Below the pieces are notes generated by a model that saw nothing but the letters and a program-made list of their open reading frames with translations, was not told the origin of the DNA and did no database searches. Source: an uncultured Alphaproteobacteria bacterium (GTDB taxonomy: Bacteria; Pseudomonadota; Alphaproteobacteria; Caulobacterales; Hyphomonadaceae). From it: 64,000 bases of DNA. The stretch is taken from contig CAIKWZ010000023.1 in assembly GCA_903831255.1 (NCBI GenBank), positions 1 through 64,000 on the forward strand. The letters run 5' to 3'. This document shows positions 1 to 9,462 of the stretch, one piece after another. Numbering within the stretch: position 1 is the first letter of the stretch; each line of letters begins with the position of its first letter. The position numbers and the translations under genes are program-made.

Positions 1-1103
1 ATGGAATCGTCTCGCGACATGGAAAGACGATGATCGGCTGGGATGAAATCCTCGCCCCCGATCTTCCGAAGGATGTGCTTGTTCAGAGCTGGACCAGCTC
101 GAAGATGACGGGACTGGCGGCACGCGCGGGCCACAAGGTGATCGTCTCGGCGGGCTATTATCTCGACTGGCTGACGCCCTCTTCCTTCCTCCACGCTCGC
201 GACCCTCTGGATCTCACCGCTCAGGGCCTCACTCCGGAAGGATTTGATCGGGTCAGGGGATCTCCCCTTGAGCGGCTGATCAGCGAGCGGTTCGTCATTG
301 ACCCGACCCTTCGTATGACACCTGAGGAGGAAGGTCGCATCCTGGGAGGCGAGGCGGCGATGTGGACCGAACTTGTGACGCCTGAGAAGCTCGACGCCAC
401 GATTTGGCCTCGCGCCGCCGCTGTCGCTGACCGTCTCTGGTCGCGGCCGGAGGCGACGGTCGTCCCGCTCGATGAACGGCTGGAGGCTGTCTCTGAACGT
501 CTGGAGAGCGCCGGTCTCCGGCATGTTGCCTCGCCGCAGGCGATGCAGGGGCGGTTGACGCCGGAGGGCGGGAAGGTCGTCGCCACCCTGCTGGAGGCGC
601 TCGAGCCTGTGAAATTCTACGCGCACAATCATGAGTCGCGAAGCGGCGGACGCGCGCCTCTGCAGTCCTTTGCGGATCTTGCCGATGCGCTGCCCCCCGA
701 GACCCTGCCGGCTCGTCGGTTTAATCGCCAGGTCGCGGAGTATCTGGCGGGCGACCGGAGCCTTGCTGACGTGCTGACGGACAGACTGACAAGGTGGAGG
801 GACAATGATGCATCGTTTCAGGCGCTGCTTGCGCGCAACCCCGCCCTGAAGGATGCGGCGTCCGCATCCTCAGATCTCGCCCGATTGTCGGAAGCAGCGC
901 TGGAGGCCCTGGGACGTCTTCAGGATCGGAGCCTTCGCGCAGGCGGACGTGACGCAAGGATCGATGAGCTCCTGCGCACCCATCTGGCTCACCAGGCGGC
1001 GTCCGCCGACGCCATCGCATCGTTCATTCGACCCCAGCCGCCTGGAGACGTCCTCCTTGCGCCCTTTGACGGGTTGAGGGCTCTGATCGAGGCGGGAGGC
1101 TAG
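1..1103 (+). CDS. Beta-N-acetylhexosaminidase (GH20), C-terminal part, cut by left edge
   Basis: The reading frame is open from base 3 with no start codon of its own, so the gene begins outside the window. The first residues (GKTMIGWDEIL) are the GH20 stretch after the catalytic Asp-Glu pair, which must lie upstream. Visible GH20 landmarks are SWTSSK, AGYYLDW, ILGGEAAMWTE and WPRAAAVADRLWS, which build the sugar-binding end of the barrel. GH20 enzymes release terminal GlcNAc or GalNAc from chitin oligomers or glycans by substrate-assisted catalysis. The remaining ~180 residues are a helical tail without a recognised motif. The gene converges on the TonB-dependent receptor with only 11 bases between stop codons. 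A link to uptake of amino-sugar oligomers is inference from this neighbourhood. Confidence 0.9.
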   Translation, partial: GIVSRHGKTMIGWDEILAPDLPKDVLVQSWTSSKMTGLAARAGHKVIVSAGYYLDWLTPSSFLHARDPLDLTAQGLTPEGFDRVRGSPLERLISERFVIDPTLRMTPEEEGRILGGEAAMWTELVTPEKLDATIWPRAAAVADRLWSRPEATVVPLDERLEAVSERLESAGLRHVASPQAMQGRLTPEGGKVVATLLEALEPVKFYAHNHESRSGGRAPLQSFADLADALPPETLPARRFNRQVAEYLAGDRSLADVLTDRLTRWRDNDASFQALLARNPALKDAASASSDLARLSEAALEALGRLQDRSLRAGGRDARIDELLRTHLAHQAASADAIASFIRPQPPGDVLLAPFDGLRALIEAGG

Positions 1104-1114
1104 CCGGCGACGGG

Positions 1115-3232
1115 TCAGAAGGTGCGTCGCAGGCTCGCAGACAGGCTTGCAAACCCGTCGGCCGCCGATCTCGCCAGATAGAGCGGCGCGCCCGTGTTTC
1201 GCGGCGCGTCGTAGAACACCGACCAGCTGCGCCGACCCGTCGCAAGGACGTTGTTGAGGCCGGCGCCGAAGGTCCACCCTGGGGAGGGTTTCCAGCTCAG
1301 ATTGCCGCCAATGTAGGGCAGGGAGATCTGACGTCCGAAGCTGCGAGGGGAGAAGACATCGAAATTAGAGTCGTCTCTCACATAGACCGACCAGACAAAC
1401 CGGCCCGCATCGCGGATCTGCTGAAGATTGAAAGAGAGCGAGACGGGACGATCGCCCGAAGCGCTGCGTGAAACCTGAGTGACGGGATCGGTGGTTTCCG
1501 AACGCCGAAGGACCGCTCCAAGGCTCAGTATGCCGCCTTCGAAGCCGAGACCGTCCAGTTCAACGTCTCCGGACAGATCAATGGCGCTGCGGGTTTCACG
1601 GCCGGCGTTTCGCGTGATCTCGAGCACCTGAGCGGCCCCGCCTGAGGAGGAGGGAACGCTGAGCACTCCGCGACCGAGGACATTCTCGGTGAGTTCATGG
1701 GTGACCTTCGCCACCAGTGTTGTCTGCCCGCCATATTGTCGTTCATAGCGGCCTTCCATCCGCCAGGATTTCTCCGGTTCAATGCTCTCATTTCCAATAC
1801 CAAAGACGCTGTCCTCAAAGGAGGCCCGCGAAGCGAAGCCGTTGAAGCTGAGCTGGTCGACGCGCCGTTCGAGAAGAAAATTGTAGAGCCGTCCGCGTTC
1901 TGGCGACCAGGACAGGTTCGCCCTCGGTTTGAGATAGCTGAATGTCTTCTCCGAAGTCGAGGGGCCGACCTCCGCCGTGATGCGCGACCACTCATACCGG
2001 GCGCCCAGCTCGACATTGAGCGTTGGGGTGGGTTTCCAGTTGAGGGTGCCGAAGCCTTCGAGCCGCAATTCGTCCGCTTCGAAGGAATCTCCGGCCAGCG
2101 TGAAGGCCGTGCCGTTAAAGGTGTTGGACGACTGAGACTGGGTCCAGTTGTAGACGGCTTCTCCCCCCGCTTCGATCTGCGAGGTCTCCGCCCCGGGCAT
2201 GCGGACAATGGCGCGTGCGATGGTTTCTCCCGCTGACCCCTCGGCCTTCGCGGCGGAGGAGTAGGTCGTGGCCTCATCGAGATTGGAGCCGCTCGTGTCC
2301 CTGAGAGACTGAAAGGCCACAAGCTCAAGGTCGTATCCCGAGACGAGACCCGTATATCGCCCTCCCAGCTCTGCGTAGAGAGAACGATTGTCATTCCTGG
2401 AGAACTGACGGCCGCCGACCGGTATGCTCTGGGTCTCGAGGGCATGCGAGCGGCCCGAGGCGAGGTCGACCTTCGCATTGAGCCGGAACTTGCCGCCAAG
2501 AGCGGGCGTCTCGACAGATCCCGTCGCCGAGAGGGTCTCGTTGGCGGCTTCGCCGGTTGAAACACCGTCGAGAAGCTTCTGGCTTGAAGGAGCGATCCTG
2601 TCCCTCTGGCTGCGGATGTCGCTCTGACCGGCGTCAAGCCTCAAGCCTGCCTCAAGGCGACGTCCGTTCGAGGGGGTCTGGAACTGAAGCTGAAGGTTCC
2701 CGCCTCCCCATCCGGTTTCGTTGAGGCTCGCTCCCCCTCCCACTGCGCCTGTGGCGCGCGCATCGACCTTTCGGACAACATTGGCGATGATCGGCTTGCC
2801 CTGCATGTCGACACCCTCGGCGCCGCCTCGAATGACCTCGATCCGCTCAACGGAGGACGAGGCGATGCGCGAGAGGACAGCCGCGAGTGAATCGCTCCGG
2901 GACGGCGGTCGCGATCCGTCGATCAGCACATTGCCCCCCGTGCCGGAGAAACCGCGTCCCGACGACCCGCCATCGAAGGCGAACCCCGGTATCCGGAAAA
3001 TCATGTCCAGGGCAGTGTCCGGATTGAAGCCGGCAAAGTAGGCCGCCGGATAGGAGGCGATATTGCTTCCGGCCTCTCCGGCAATCTCGCCCGGCTCGAG
3101 GAGGATGGTCTCAGCTGGTGGCTCCGCCGGCGGCGCCTGAGCGAAGGCGGGGGCGCAGGCGGCCGCCATCGCCATCGCGCTCAGTCCGGCGCCGCGTACG
3201 GTGCGTGTCAGGGCCTGAGGATGGGTCGGCAT
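1115..3232 (-). CDS. TonB-dependent outer-membrane receptor
   Basis: This is a 705-residue protein. I chose the ATG at 3232 because it directly precedes a signal peptide (MPTHPQALTRT, then a hydrophobic run ending APAFA|Q); the frame is open further upstream but shows no signal there. Residues ~55-160 form a plug domain with the typical NVLIDGSRPPSRSD and RIEVIRGGAEG motifs. The rest has alternating beta-strand pattern and ends in Phe (SLRRTF), as expected for an outer-membrane barrel. Such receptors import large or scarce substrates using TonB-ExbBD energy. The substrate is unknown; the adjacent hexosaminidase makes amino-sugar oligomers possible. No clear TonB box is visible; ETILLEPGEIA just after the signal peptide is the best candidate. 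Confidence 0.85.
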   Translation of the reverse strand: MPTHPQALTRTVRGAGLSAMAMAAACAPAFAQAPPAEPPAETILLEPGEIAGEAGSNIASYPAAYFAGFNPDTALDMIFRIPGFAFDGGSSGRGFSGTGGNVLIDGSRPPSRSDSLAAVLSRIASSSVERIEVIRGGAEGVDMQGKPIIANVVRKVDARATGAVGGGASLNETGWGGGNLQLQFQTPSNGRRLEAGLRLDAGQSDIRSQRDRIAPSSQKLLDGVSTGEAANETLSATGSVETPALGGKFRLNAKVDLASGRSHALETQSIPVGGRQFSRNDNRSLYAELGGRYTGLVSGYDLELVAFQSLRDTSGSNLDEATTYSSAAKAEGSAGETIARAIVRMPGAETSQIEAGGEAVYNWTQSQSSNTFNGTAFTLAGDSFEADELRLEGFGTLNWKPTPTLNVELGARYEWSRITAEVGPSTSEKTFSYLKPRANLSWSPERGRLYNFLLERRVDQLSFNGFASRASFEDSVFGIGNESIEPEKSWRMEGRYERQYGGQTTLVAKVTHELTENVLGRGVLSVPSSSGGAAQVLEITRNAGRETRSAIDLSGDVELDGLGFEGGILSLGAVLRRSETTDPVTQVSRSASGDRPVSLSFNLQQIRDAGRFVWSVYVRDDSNFDVFSPRSFGRQISLPYIGGNLSWKPSPGWTFGAGLNNVLATGRRSWSVFYDAPRNTGAPLYLARSAADGFASLSASLRRTF

Positions 3233-3537
3233 GGAAACGGCCCGATACGCGTGAAACCAGGATGGATAACAAGAGTTCACTCTGCGTCGCTGGCGGATGC
3301 AAGCAGCTTTTGTAGGGGAATTAACTCTTGGAGCCGGCGAGGGTCTCGAAATCCCCGATCTCTGGGGCCCTTTGCCTGACCGATGACGCATTCGTGTGCG
3401 CCGCGCGCCGCTCCCTGAAGTTCCCGGCCCGAGCCGATGAGGTGAGGGCGTCGTTGTGTCAGACGTCTTGCGGGCGGCTTGCCTTGGAGCGCGCAATCAC
3501 GTCTCCTGCGTGACAGGCAATACGACGGGAGAGGTTC
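3233..3537. other. Divergent intergenic region between receptor and lipase-like gene
   Basis: These 305 bases separate the divergent receptor and hydrolase genes and must carry both promoters. I see one TTAACTC half-site near 3321 and a good Shine-Dalgarno (GGGAGAGG) before 3538. No convincing -35/-10 pair or small gene is visible. Confidence 0.4.
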
Positions 3538-4803
3538 ATGAACCGGTTCATTGGCGCAGCGGCGCTCGGCGCCATTCTGGGACTTGGCGCCTGTTCCGCC
3601 GACGCGCCGCTTCCGGCGGCGAAGGAGTTCGCAGCGATCCGCCCGGATCCGGCGATGGGAGACGGCGGCGTTTCCGACTTCTACGTCTGGACGGACGCCA
3701 TGCCCGCAAAGCCGGGCCGACTTCTCCGGTCCGAGGCGCTCGGCGTCGAACAGTCGCTTTCGTCGGCTGGCACCGGGGTTCGCATCCTATACGCTTCGAC
3801 GGACGGTCTGGGCGGGACCTCTCCTGTGATTGTATCGGGCGCCCTCTTCCTGCCGAAGGGAGACGCGCCCAGGGGCGGCTGGCCGCTTCTGGCCTGGGCT
3901 CATGGAACTGTGGGCGTCGCCGACATCTGCGCGCCCTCATGGACGGCGCGCTCGGAAAGGGACGCGACCTATCTCGGCTACTGGCTGTCCCAGGGGTATG
4001 CTGTCGTTGCATCCGACTATCAGGGACTTGGAACCGCGGGAGGCCATCCGTATCTGGCGACCCGTCCGGCAGCCTTCAGCGTGCTCGACAGCGTGCGCGC
4101 CGTTCAGGGCGGCGCGTTTCCCGTGTCGCGAGAAGTGGTCCTGATCGGTCAGTCGCAGGGCGGCGGGGCGGCCTTCGCAACAGGCGCTTATGCCCCCACT
4201 TACGCGCCTGAGCTGGATATCCGCGCTGTTGTGGCGACGGGCACGCCGTACTTCTCGCCCAAGGCCCAGGCCGCTCTTGAGGCGGCGCGTCCGCGAGATG
4301 CGGTCGATCCGCTCCTCGCCTACAACTTTCTCGCCATGTCTCTTGTGGAACAGACGGACAAGGCCTTCCGCGTAGAGGACTATATCTCCGCCGAAACGCT
4401 GCCGACGGCTCGCTCGATCCGGAATACGTGTTTCCGCGATCAGGCCCAGCGGGTCATGGCGGAGAAAATCACCTATAACCGCGCCTATATCCGTGAACCG
4501 GCCGACCAGCTCGTGAAGGCCTATGAGCTCATGGGCTATCCGAATCTGGATCTTCGTATGCCCGTGTTCATGGGCGCCGGCGGGCGCGATCGCGACGTGC
4601 CGCCCGCCATGCAGCTCAGCCTTGCCTCCGACGCGTGCAAGGCGGGCGCGGTCATCGAGGCGCACCTCTATCCGGCCCTCGATCATAGCGGCACGGTCAA
4701 TGGTTCGACGGGGGAAAGCTCCGTCTTCATCCGCAAGGCGTTCGCAGGCGAGAGGATCATCGGCAATTGCAGCTCTCTGCCTGCTCTCTCTCCGCCTTCT
4801 TAG
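3538..4803 (+). CDS. Exported lipoprotein alpha/beta hydrolase, secretory-lipase (LIP) family
   Basis: The 421-residue protein begins with a lipoprotein signal (MNRFIGAAALGAILGLGAC; lipobox LGAC, lipidated Cys19), so it should be membrane-anchored outside the cytoplasm. The nucleophile elbow is GQSQGG with Ser206. AGGRDRDVP and YPALDHSGT near the C-terminus supply the likely Asp and His of the triad. LLAWAHGT corresponds to the oxyanion-loop region. Fold and length fit the secretory lipase family, which hydrolyses esters; the natural substrate cannot be read. The start is supported by GGGAGAGG just upstream. The oxidoreductase gene follows 37 bases later on the same strand, so the two may be cotranscribed. 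Confidence 0.8.
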   Translation: MNRFIGAAALGAILGLGACSADAPLPAAKEFAAIRPDPAMGDGGVSDFYVWTDAMPAKPGRLLRSEALGVEQSLSSAGTGVRILYASTDGLGGTSPVIVSGALFLPKGDAPRGGWPLLAWAHGTVGVADICAPSWTARSERDATYLGYWLSQGYAVVASDYQGLGTAGGHPYLATRPAAFSVLDSVRAVQGGAFPVSREVVLIGQSQGGGAAFATGAYAPTYAPELDIRAVVATGTPYFSPKAQAALEAARPRDAVDPLLAYNFLAMSLVEQTDKAFRVEDYISAETLPTARSIRNTCFRDQAQRVMAEKITYNRAYIREPADQLVKAYELMGYPNLDLRMPVFMGAGGRDRDVPPAMQLSLASDACKAGAVIEAHLYPALDHSGTVNGSTGESSVFIRKAFAGERIIGNCSSLPALSPPS

Positions 4804-4840
4804 GTTTTGAACGCCTCCAGCGGAGTTATGGAAGACGCGC

Positions 4841-5884
4841 ATGAACCGCTATTGGACACTCGCCGATGGGCCGCTTCCGCGATGGCCGAGGCCGGACACC
4901 TTCGCTCTCAGGACATCGGATATTCCCGTCCCAGGTCCTGGCCAGGCTCTGACCCGGACGATCTACGTGTCTCTGGATCCCTATCAGTGGGGCTATAAGC
5001 GCCGCGGGGCCGAGCCGCGTGGCGGTCCCTGCCACGCGCGCACCGTCTCAGAGGTCCTCGAGAGCCGGATGGACGGGTTTAAGGCGGGCGATTACGTCTT
5101 CAACACCAATGGCTGGAGCGAGTATGCTCTCATGGGCGAGGGCGTAGCCTATCCCTCGTATATGATCCCGCGTCGTCTCGATCCGACGAAGGGGAAGATC
5201 TCGCATGCTGTCGGCGTGCTCGGCATGCTGGGCCTCACGGCCTATGCCGGCCTGACGGTCCTGGCTTATCCGCGGGCCGGAGAGACCGTCGTGGTCTCCG
5301 CCGCATCGGGCGGCGTGGGGCAGATCGCTGGCCAGCTCGCACGGATCGCCGGCGCCCGTGTCGTCGGCGTCGCGGGGCGCCGGGAGAAGTGCGACTACGT
5401 GGTCAAGGAGCTCGGGTTCGACGCCTGTGTCTCGCATCTAGGGGACGATCTGGCGACAAGCCTGGCTGAGGCATGTCCCGATGGTGTCGACGTCTATTTC
5501 GAGAATGTCGGCGGCGCTGTGTTCGAGGCCGTTCTGCCGCTCTTCAATCCGGGCGCACGCATGACCATCTGCGGCCTCATCGCGCATTACGGCGATGAGG
5601 ACGGCGCGGACGCCCGCGGCGACCTGATGAAGCGGGGACAGAAGATCTTTGCGGACAGAAACGTCAATGTGTCCGACCTGTTTGTCGGGGACTTTGTCGC
5701 CTCGCATCAGGACCGGTTTTTTGAAGAGATCGGTCCGCTTGTCGCCTCCGGCGCTGTCCGTTACCGCGAGGATGTGAGGGAGGGTTTTGAGACGATCCCC
5801 GAGGCCTTCATCGAAATGCTGGACGGCCGGAACTTCGGGAAGATCCTCGTACGTGTCAGCGATGATCGGACGGGAAGCGGCTGA
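4841..5884 (+). CDS. NADP-dependent oxidoreductase, zinc-independent MDR (PTGR/LTB4 dehydrogenase-like)
   Basis: This 347-residue protein belongs to the medium-chain dehydrogenase/reductase superfamily, in the group without zinc that reduces carbon-carbon double bonds of enones (prostaglandin reductase, YncB/CurA-like). Residues 39-50 (RTIYVSLDPYQW) and ~128-138 (GMLGLTAYAGL) are group signatures. AASGGVG at 154-160 is the dinucleotide-binding glycine motif, and VDVYFENVGG follows in the Rossmann domain. The C-terminal GKILVRV is typical. No structural or catalytic zinc cysteines are present, as expected for this group. It lies 37 bases after the lipase-like gene. The substrate is unknown; a reactive unsaturated aldehyde or ketone is the family expectation. 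Confidence 0.88.
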   Translation: MNRYWTLADGPLPRWPRPDTFALRTSDIPVPGPGQALTRTIYVSLDPYQWGYKRRGAEPRGGPCHARTVSEVLESRMDGFKAGDYVFNTNGWSEYALMGEGVAYPSYMIPRRLDPTKGKISHAVGVLGMLGLTAYAGLTVLAYPRAGETVVVSAASGGVGQIAGQLARIAGARVVGVAGRREKCDYVVKELGFDACVSHLGDDLATSLAEACPDGVDVYFENVGGAVFEAVLPLFNPGARMTICGLIAHYGDEDGADARGDLMKRGQKIFADRNVNVSDLFVGDFVASHQDRFFEEIGPLVASGAVRYREDVREGFETIPEAFIEMLDGRNFGKILVRVSDDRTGSG

Positions 5885-5926
5885 GGCGCGCGCGCGTCTC
5901 CCGCGTCCTTACGCAATGGTTCGTGT

Positions 5927-7369
5927 TTACTTCACGGAGCTCGGCGCCTCGCCTGGAGCGCGATGCTCCAGATCGAGCCCCATCGCCGAACGCGCCTGAA
6001 ACCCCCGCCAATAACGCGGCTGGCCGTCTCCGGCGGTCGCCCCGCTTACCTGCGCCCCGGGCGACTGCGTCCACACCCCGTCCTCCGAGCGTTCCGTTGC
6101 GGGAGAGAGGTAGGGGCGGCGCGAGCTGTCCCCTTTGAGATTGAGGTCGAGGAAGGCGGTGATGAAGTGCTGGTTGATCGCGTTCATCCTGTCGCCCCTC
6201 CAGATGGGATCGGCGAAGAACTCCCAGGTCGAGAACGGACCGTCGAAATCCGGCGGCGCCGGATTGTTTCCGACATTGTGCCGGGCGCCGCGGAAGACGA
6301 GGAGGTGGCGCTCTGAGGTGAGAGCGTCGAATATGCCTCTCACCCCGCGCCGATAATCGACCACATCGTCCTGGTCGCCGTCGATCATCAGAACTGGCGC
6401 GCGAATAGGGCCGCGCGCGGCCGTGCTCCAGGTGCGATTGGCTGGCTGACCTCCCCACGGGGCGATGGCGACCAGAGCTTTGATCGAGCCGCTCACATCC
6501 GGGCCAGGCGCCTCGAAGGGCAGCTTGCGTCCGGACGCTGGGATCAGCCGAACCGTCGGACTTTCCGGATCGATATCGGCGCCGGCGGTGGTGAGCGCTC
6601 CATATCCGCCCATCGAGTAGCCGATCAGGCCTACAGCGCCCGGATCGATCAGAGCGGCCCAGCCGGCCTTTTTTTCTGAAGCCGCTGAAATCAGCTGGCT
6701 GATCGCCTCTCTCTGGTCGCGTGAGCGATCGATGAGCACGTTCGCGAAGTCGAGCGATGCATTCGTCTTGCCGCCTGGCGGCCGGTCCAGATGGTCGATC
6801 GCGGCGACGACATATCCCTTCGAGGCCAGGTTCTCGGTAAGATAGCTCATCGAGGCGCTCCACCCGCCATAGCCGTGCGAGACGAACACCAGGGGGAAGC
6901 GTTCCCCCGCCGCCGGCGGCGCATCCTTCCGGGCGATGCCCGGCGTCAGGAGCTCCATGTCCGCAACCCCGGGACGTCGCAGCGTATAGGGATAGCTGGT
7001 CGCCTCTGCTCCGGCCGCTGGCTGCGCCGGATACCAGATGCGGATGGGAAGGCGTCGCTCCGTTCGCTCAAGCTGACCGCTCGCCACCCCTTCGATGGTG
7101 AGACCGGGACGCTCGGGAAGGACCATGACCTCCTCGCTCACTCCGACCGCATAGCTGCCGAGACGGGCGAGTTCCGGGGCGTCGATCCCCGGAGAGGAGG
7201 GGGCGCGCGCAGCAGCCGGCCTTTTGGCCTCCGCCGCCATCGTTTCCACGGGCTCAGGCGCTCCGGCGCATGAGACGAGACCTGCCAGAAGCAGACTGAC
7301 CGAGACGGATCGCAGAGGTGTGTGTGTCATGTATCGGGCCTTGCACGCCCCGTTCGCACTCGTCAACAT
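5927..7369 (-). CDS. Exported alpha/beta hydrolase (PAF-acetylhydrolase/dienelactone-hydrolase-like lipoprotein)
   Basis: The 480-residue start at 7369 is preceded by a perfect AAGGAGG with 5-7 base spacing. A second in-frame ATG at 7330 (residue 14) has a weaker site. Both give a lipoprotein signal with lipobox LVSC (Cys34 by the long start). The hydrolase domain shows VFVSHGYGG (oxyanion region, ~162-169), the nucleophile elbow GYSMGG with Ser252, Asp332-334 in IDGDQDD and His364 in GARHNVG, a complete triad. The arrangement resembles PAF-acetylhydrolase-like and cutinase/dienelactone-hydrolase-like esterases. The gene converges on the MDR gene and is divergent from nothing nearby. The substrate is unknown. 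Confidence 0.8.
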   Translation of the reverse strand: MLTSANGACKARYMTHTPLRSVSVSLLLAGLVSCAGAPEPVETMAAEAKRPAAARAPSSPGIDAPELARLGSYAVGVSEEVMVLPERPGLTIEGVASGQLERTERRLPIRIWYPAQPAAGAEATSYPYTLRRPGVADMELLTPGIARKDAPPAAGERFPLVFVSHGYGGWSASMSYLTENLASKGYVVAAIDHLDRPPGGKTNASLDFANVLIDRSRDQREAISQLISAASEKKAGWAALIDPGAVGLIGYSMGGYGALTTAGADIDPESPTVRLIPASGRKLPFEAPGPDVSGSIKALVAIAPWGGQPANRTWSTAARGPIRAPVLMIDGDQDDVVDYRRGVRGIFDALTSERHLLVFRGARHNVGNNPAPPDFDGPFSTWEFFADPIWRGDRMNAINQHFITAFLDLNLKGDSSRRPYLSPATERSEDGVWTQSPGAQVSGATAGDGQPRYWRGFQARSAMGLDLEHRAPGEAPSSVK

Positions 7370-7395
7370 GATCCCTCCTTCAGACCTCTGTGTCC

Positions 7396-7665
7396 TCAGC
7401 CTTCATCCGATGGGTCGGTCTCGTCCGTGATCCCCATCTCCTCGTCGGTCGCTATCTCCGGGGGACGATCAAGGTCGCGCAGGGTTTCGCGTGCAATATC
7501 GCTCCATCCTGTCGGAACCAGGATCCGTCTCTGAAAGGCCGATATCCCTCCCTCTACCGAGGACATGTGGCCGTCAGCGCAGAAACACGGACAGCCGGCG
7601 GCCTCGAGAAGGCGCATCGCATAGTCCAGTCGGATAAGATCGTTGGTCCGCAGGACTTCAATCAT
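7396..7665 (-). CDS. DUF2007 small protein
   Basis: An 89-residue cytoplasmic protein matching the DUF2007 pattern: MIEVLRTNDLIRLDYAMRLLEAAGCPCF, then DGHMSSVEGGISAFQRRILVP, and an acidic tail. The family has a ferredoxin-like fold similar to PII proteins and is sometimes labelled putative signal-transducing; no reaction is known. Two cysteines (CPC) in the middle are not a conserved feature I recognise. It lies between the esterase and CoA-ligase genes on the same strand, with gaps of 26 and 50 bases, so the three may be read together. The ribosome-binding site is weak. Confidence 0.75.
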   Translation of the reverse strand: MIEVLRTNDLIRLDYAMRLLEAAGCPCFCADGHMSSVEGGISAFQRRILVPTGWSDIARETLRDLDRPPEIATDEEMGITDETDPSDEG

Positions 7666-7715
7666 GATCGCAGCTTTCGGACTGGAGGCGACGGCAGGGA
7701 AGGGAATACAGGTTT

Positions 7716-9173
7716 TCAGGACGATGTGAGACGTTCAGATCTCAGGGATTTTCGACGAACCTTCCCGGCCTCATCCCGCAGCGGCTCGCTGACATGTTCG
7801 AATGAGCGGGGGATTTTGTAGGTGACGAGGCGCTCAGCGAGGTGGGCGAGGAGGGCCTCGCGATCAGCCGGCCCCTCGGGTCGGTCTATGATGGCGTGAA
7901 GGCGCGATCCCTTGTCCTCGTCCGGCAGGCCGATCACGGCGGATGAGCGCACGCCCGGAAACGCGTCAAGCGCCGCCTCCACTTCCGCCGGATAGACGTT
8001 GGCGCCGCCGACCAGGATCATATCCGACAGACGGTCCGCGAGATAGAGAAACCCCTCGTCGTCCATCCATCCGAGGTCGCCAAGGCTCTCCCATCCCCCT
8101 TCGATCGCGCGGGCCTCGGCGCCGATGTATCGGTAGGTCGTTCCAGGACCCTCCTTCGGGCGTAGAAACACTTCTCCGATTTCTCCGGCGGGAAGGTCCC
8201 GTCCGTCCTCTCCGACGATCTTCATTTCGCAGGTCTCAACCGGACGTCCGACCGATCCTCTGTGGGTCAGCCAGTCTCCTCCCTGAATCTGTGTCGAGCC
8301 CTGGCCCTCCGTTCCGCCATAGAGCTCCCAGATCACGTCAGGGCCAAGCCAGTCGATGAACTTCTCCTTGAGCCAGGCCGGGCAGGGTTCGGCGAGATGC
8401 CAGAGGGTTCTGAGGCTCGAGAGATCGTATCGCTGTCGTACATCTTCAGGCAGGGCCCAGATCCGCCGCATCATTGTCGGCACCAGATAGGCTGTGTCCA
8501 CTTTCAGCCGTTCTATGGTTCGCAACGTCTCCTCGGCGTCGAAGCGGGTGGTCACAGCGACGGTGCAGCCCTTGAACAACGCCATCATCGCCCACACGAA
8601 CGGTCCGTTGTGATAGAGCGGACCGGGGATCAGCATCACGCCGGACATCGGGATCTGAAGGATCTCGGTATCGGGATCATAGGCGCCGGGATTTTTGGAG
8701 ACGATCAGCTTGGGCCGTCCGGTCGAGCCGCCCGAGGTCATCGCCTTGAGGGAGACAGCGGTGCGCTCGGGCAACGGGGTGTCGGGCAGATCCGGATCGG
8801 GACGGTATGTCTCCGGCAGACAGGGAATGTCTCCATACTCGCCCTGCGCGCACCCTGCGATCAGGGTAGGCTGCGCCAGTTCGATGATCTGATCACGCTC
8901 CAGCTTCGGCAGGCGGGAGGACACAGGCTGCGGCGTGGCGCCGAGTTTCCAGGCGGCGAAGCATGCCTCGAAGAAGGCGGCGCCGTTCGGAAGCGCGATG
9001 GTCACGAAATCATCCTGTCGCACGCCCAGGCGCTCATAGGCCCGGGCGAGACGATTGGTGGACGCCTCGAACTCCCTCCATGTCACGCTGGCGCCATGGT
9101 GGTCGAGAGCGGCCTTGTCTCCCTGAAGGGCGGCCCAGTGGGCGATCATGCGGGAGAGCGAGATGATCGCCAT
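7716..9173 (-). CDS. AMP-dependent acyl-CoA synthetase/ligase (ANL superfamily)
   Basis: The chosen ATG at 9173 follows GGAGG by 8 bases; the frame is open a little further. The 485-residue enzyme has the ANL motifs in order: P-loop TSGGSTGRPK (146-155), WELYGGTEGQ (~280), LGDLGWMDDEGFLYLADR with the ribose-binding Asp, ILVGGANVYPAEVE, and the C-terminal catalytic Lys in GKVRRKSL. It should activate a carboxylic acid as acyl-AMP and transfer it to CoA. The short length and the LPKLERDQIIELAQP region resemble bile-acid or steroid-type CoA ligases, but the substrate cannot be assigned. It may share a transcript with the DUF2007 gene and esterase downstream. Confidence 0.85.
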   Translation of the reverse strand: MAIISLSRMIAHWAALQGDKAALDHHGASVTWREFEASTNRLARAYERLGVRQDDFVTIALPNGAAFFEACFAAWKLGATPQPVSSRLPKLERDQIIELAQPTLIAGCAQGEYGDIPCLPETYRPDPDLPDTPLPERTAVSLKAMTSGGSTGRPKLIVSKNPGAYDPDTEILQIPMSGVMLIPGPLYHNGPFVWAMMALFKGCTVAVTTRFDAEETLRTIERLKVDTAYLVPTMMRRIWALPEDVRQRYDLSSLRTLWHLAEPCPAWLKEKFIDWLGPDVIWELYGGTEGQGSTQIQGGDWLTHRGSVGRPVETCEMKIVGEDGRDLPAGEIGEVFLRPKEGPGTTYRYIGAEARAIEGGWESLGDLGWMDDEGFLYLADRLSDMILVGGANVYPAEVEAALDAFPGVRSSAVIGLPDEDKGSRLHAIIDRPEGPADREALLAHLAERLVTYKIPRSFEHVSEPLRDEAGKVRRKSLRSERLTSS

Positions 9174-9462
9174 GAGAGGGACCTCCGGACAGGCGCAGGA
9201 CATTGTGTGCGCGGGCCAAGGACAGCGCTTTGCATGATCCTTGGCAAGAGCCCGATCGTCTCGGTGAGGCCGGCTGGCCGGCGGGCCAGGGGCGGCGGCT
9301 CATTCGAGAAAGGTCATTCCCTCCACCGGCCTCTCTGGACATGGGGCCAGACATGTCGAAGATGCGTCCGTTGGCTGGGCGCGAAGATCGGGAGACGCGT
9401 CCGGGGCGGTCGGCTTCGCTCAGAAGCTCGCGCGTCATTCAAACTCCGGGAGGACTGAAACC

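Noticed and set aside
3456-4211. Overlapping + strand frame in the lipase-like gene
   Set aside because: Shadow frame; the overlapping gene at 3538 has signal peptide, catalytic triad and ribosome-binding site.
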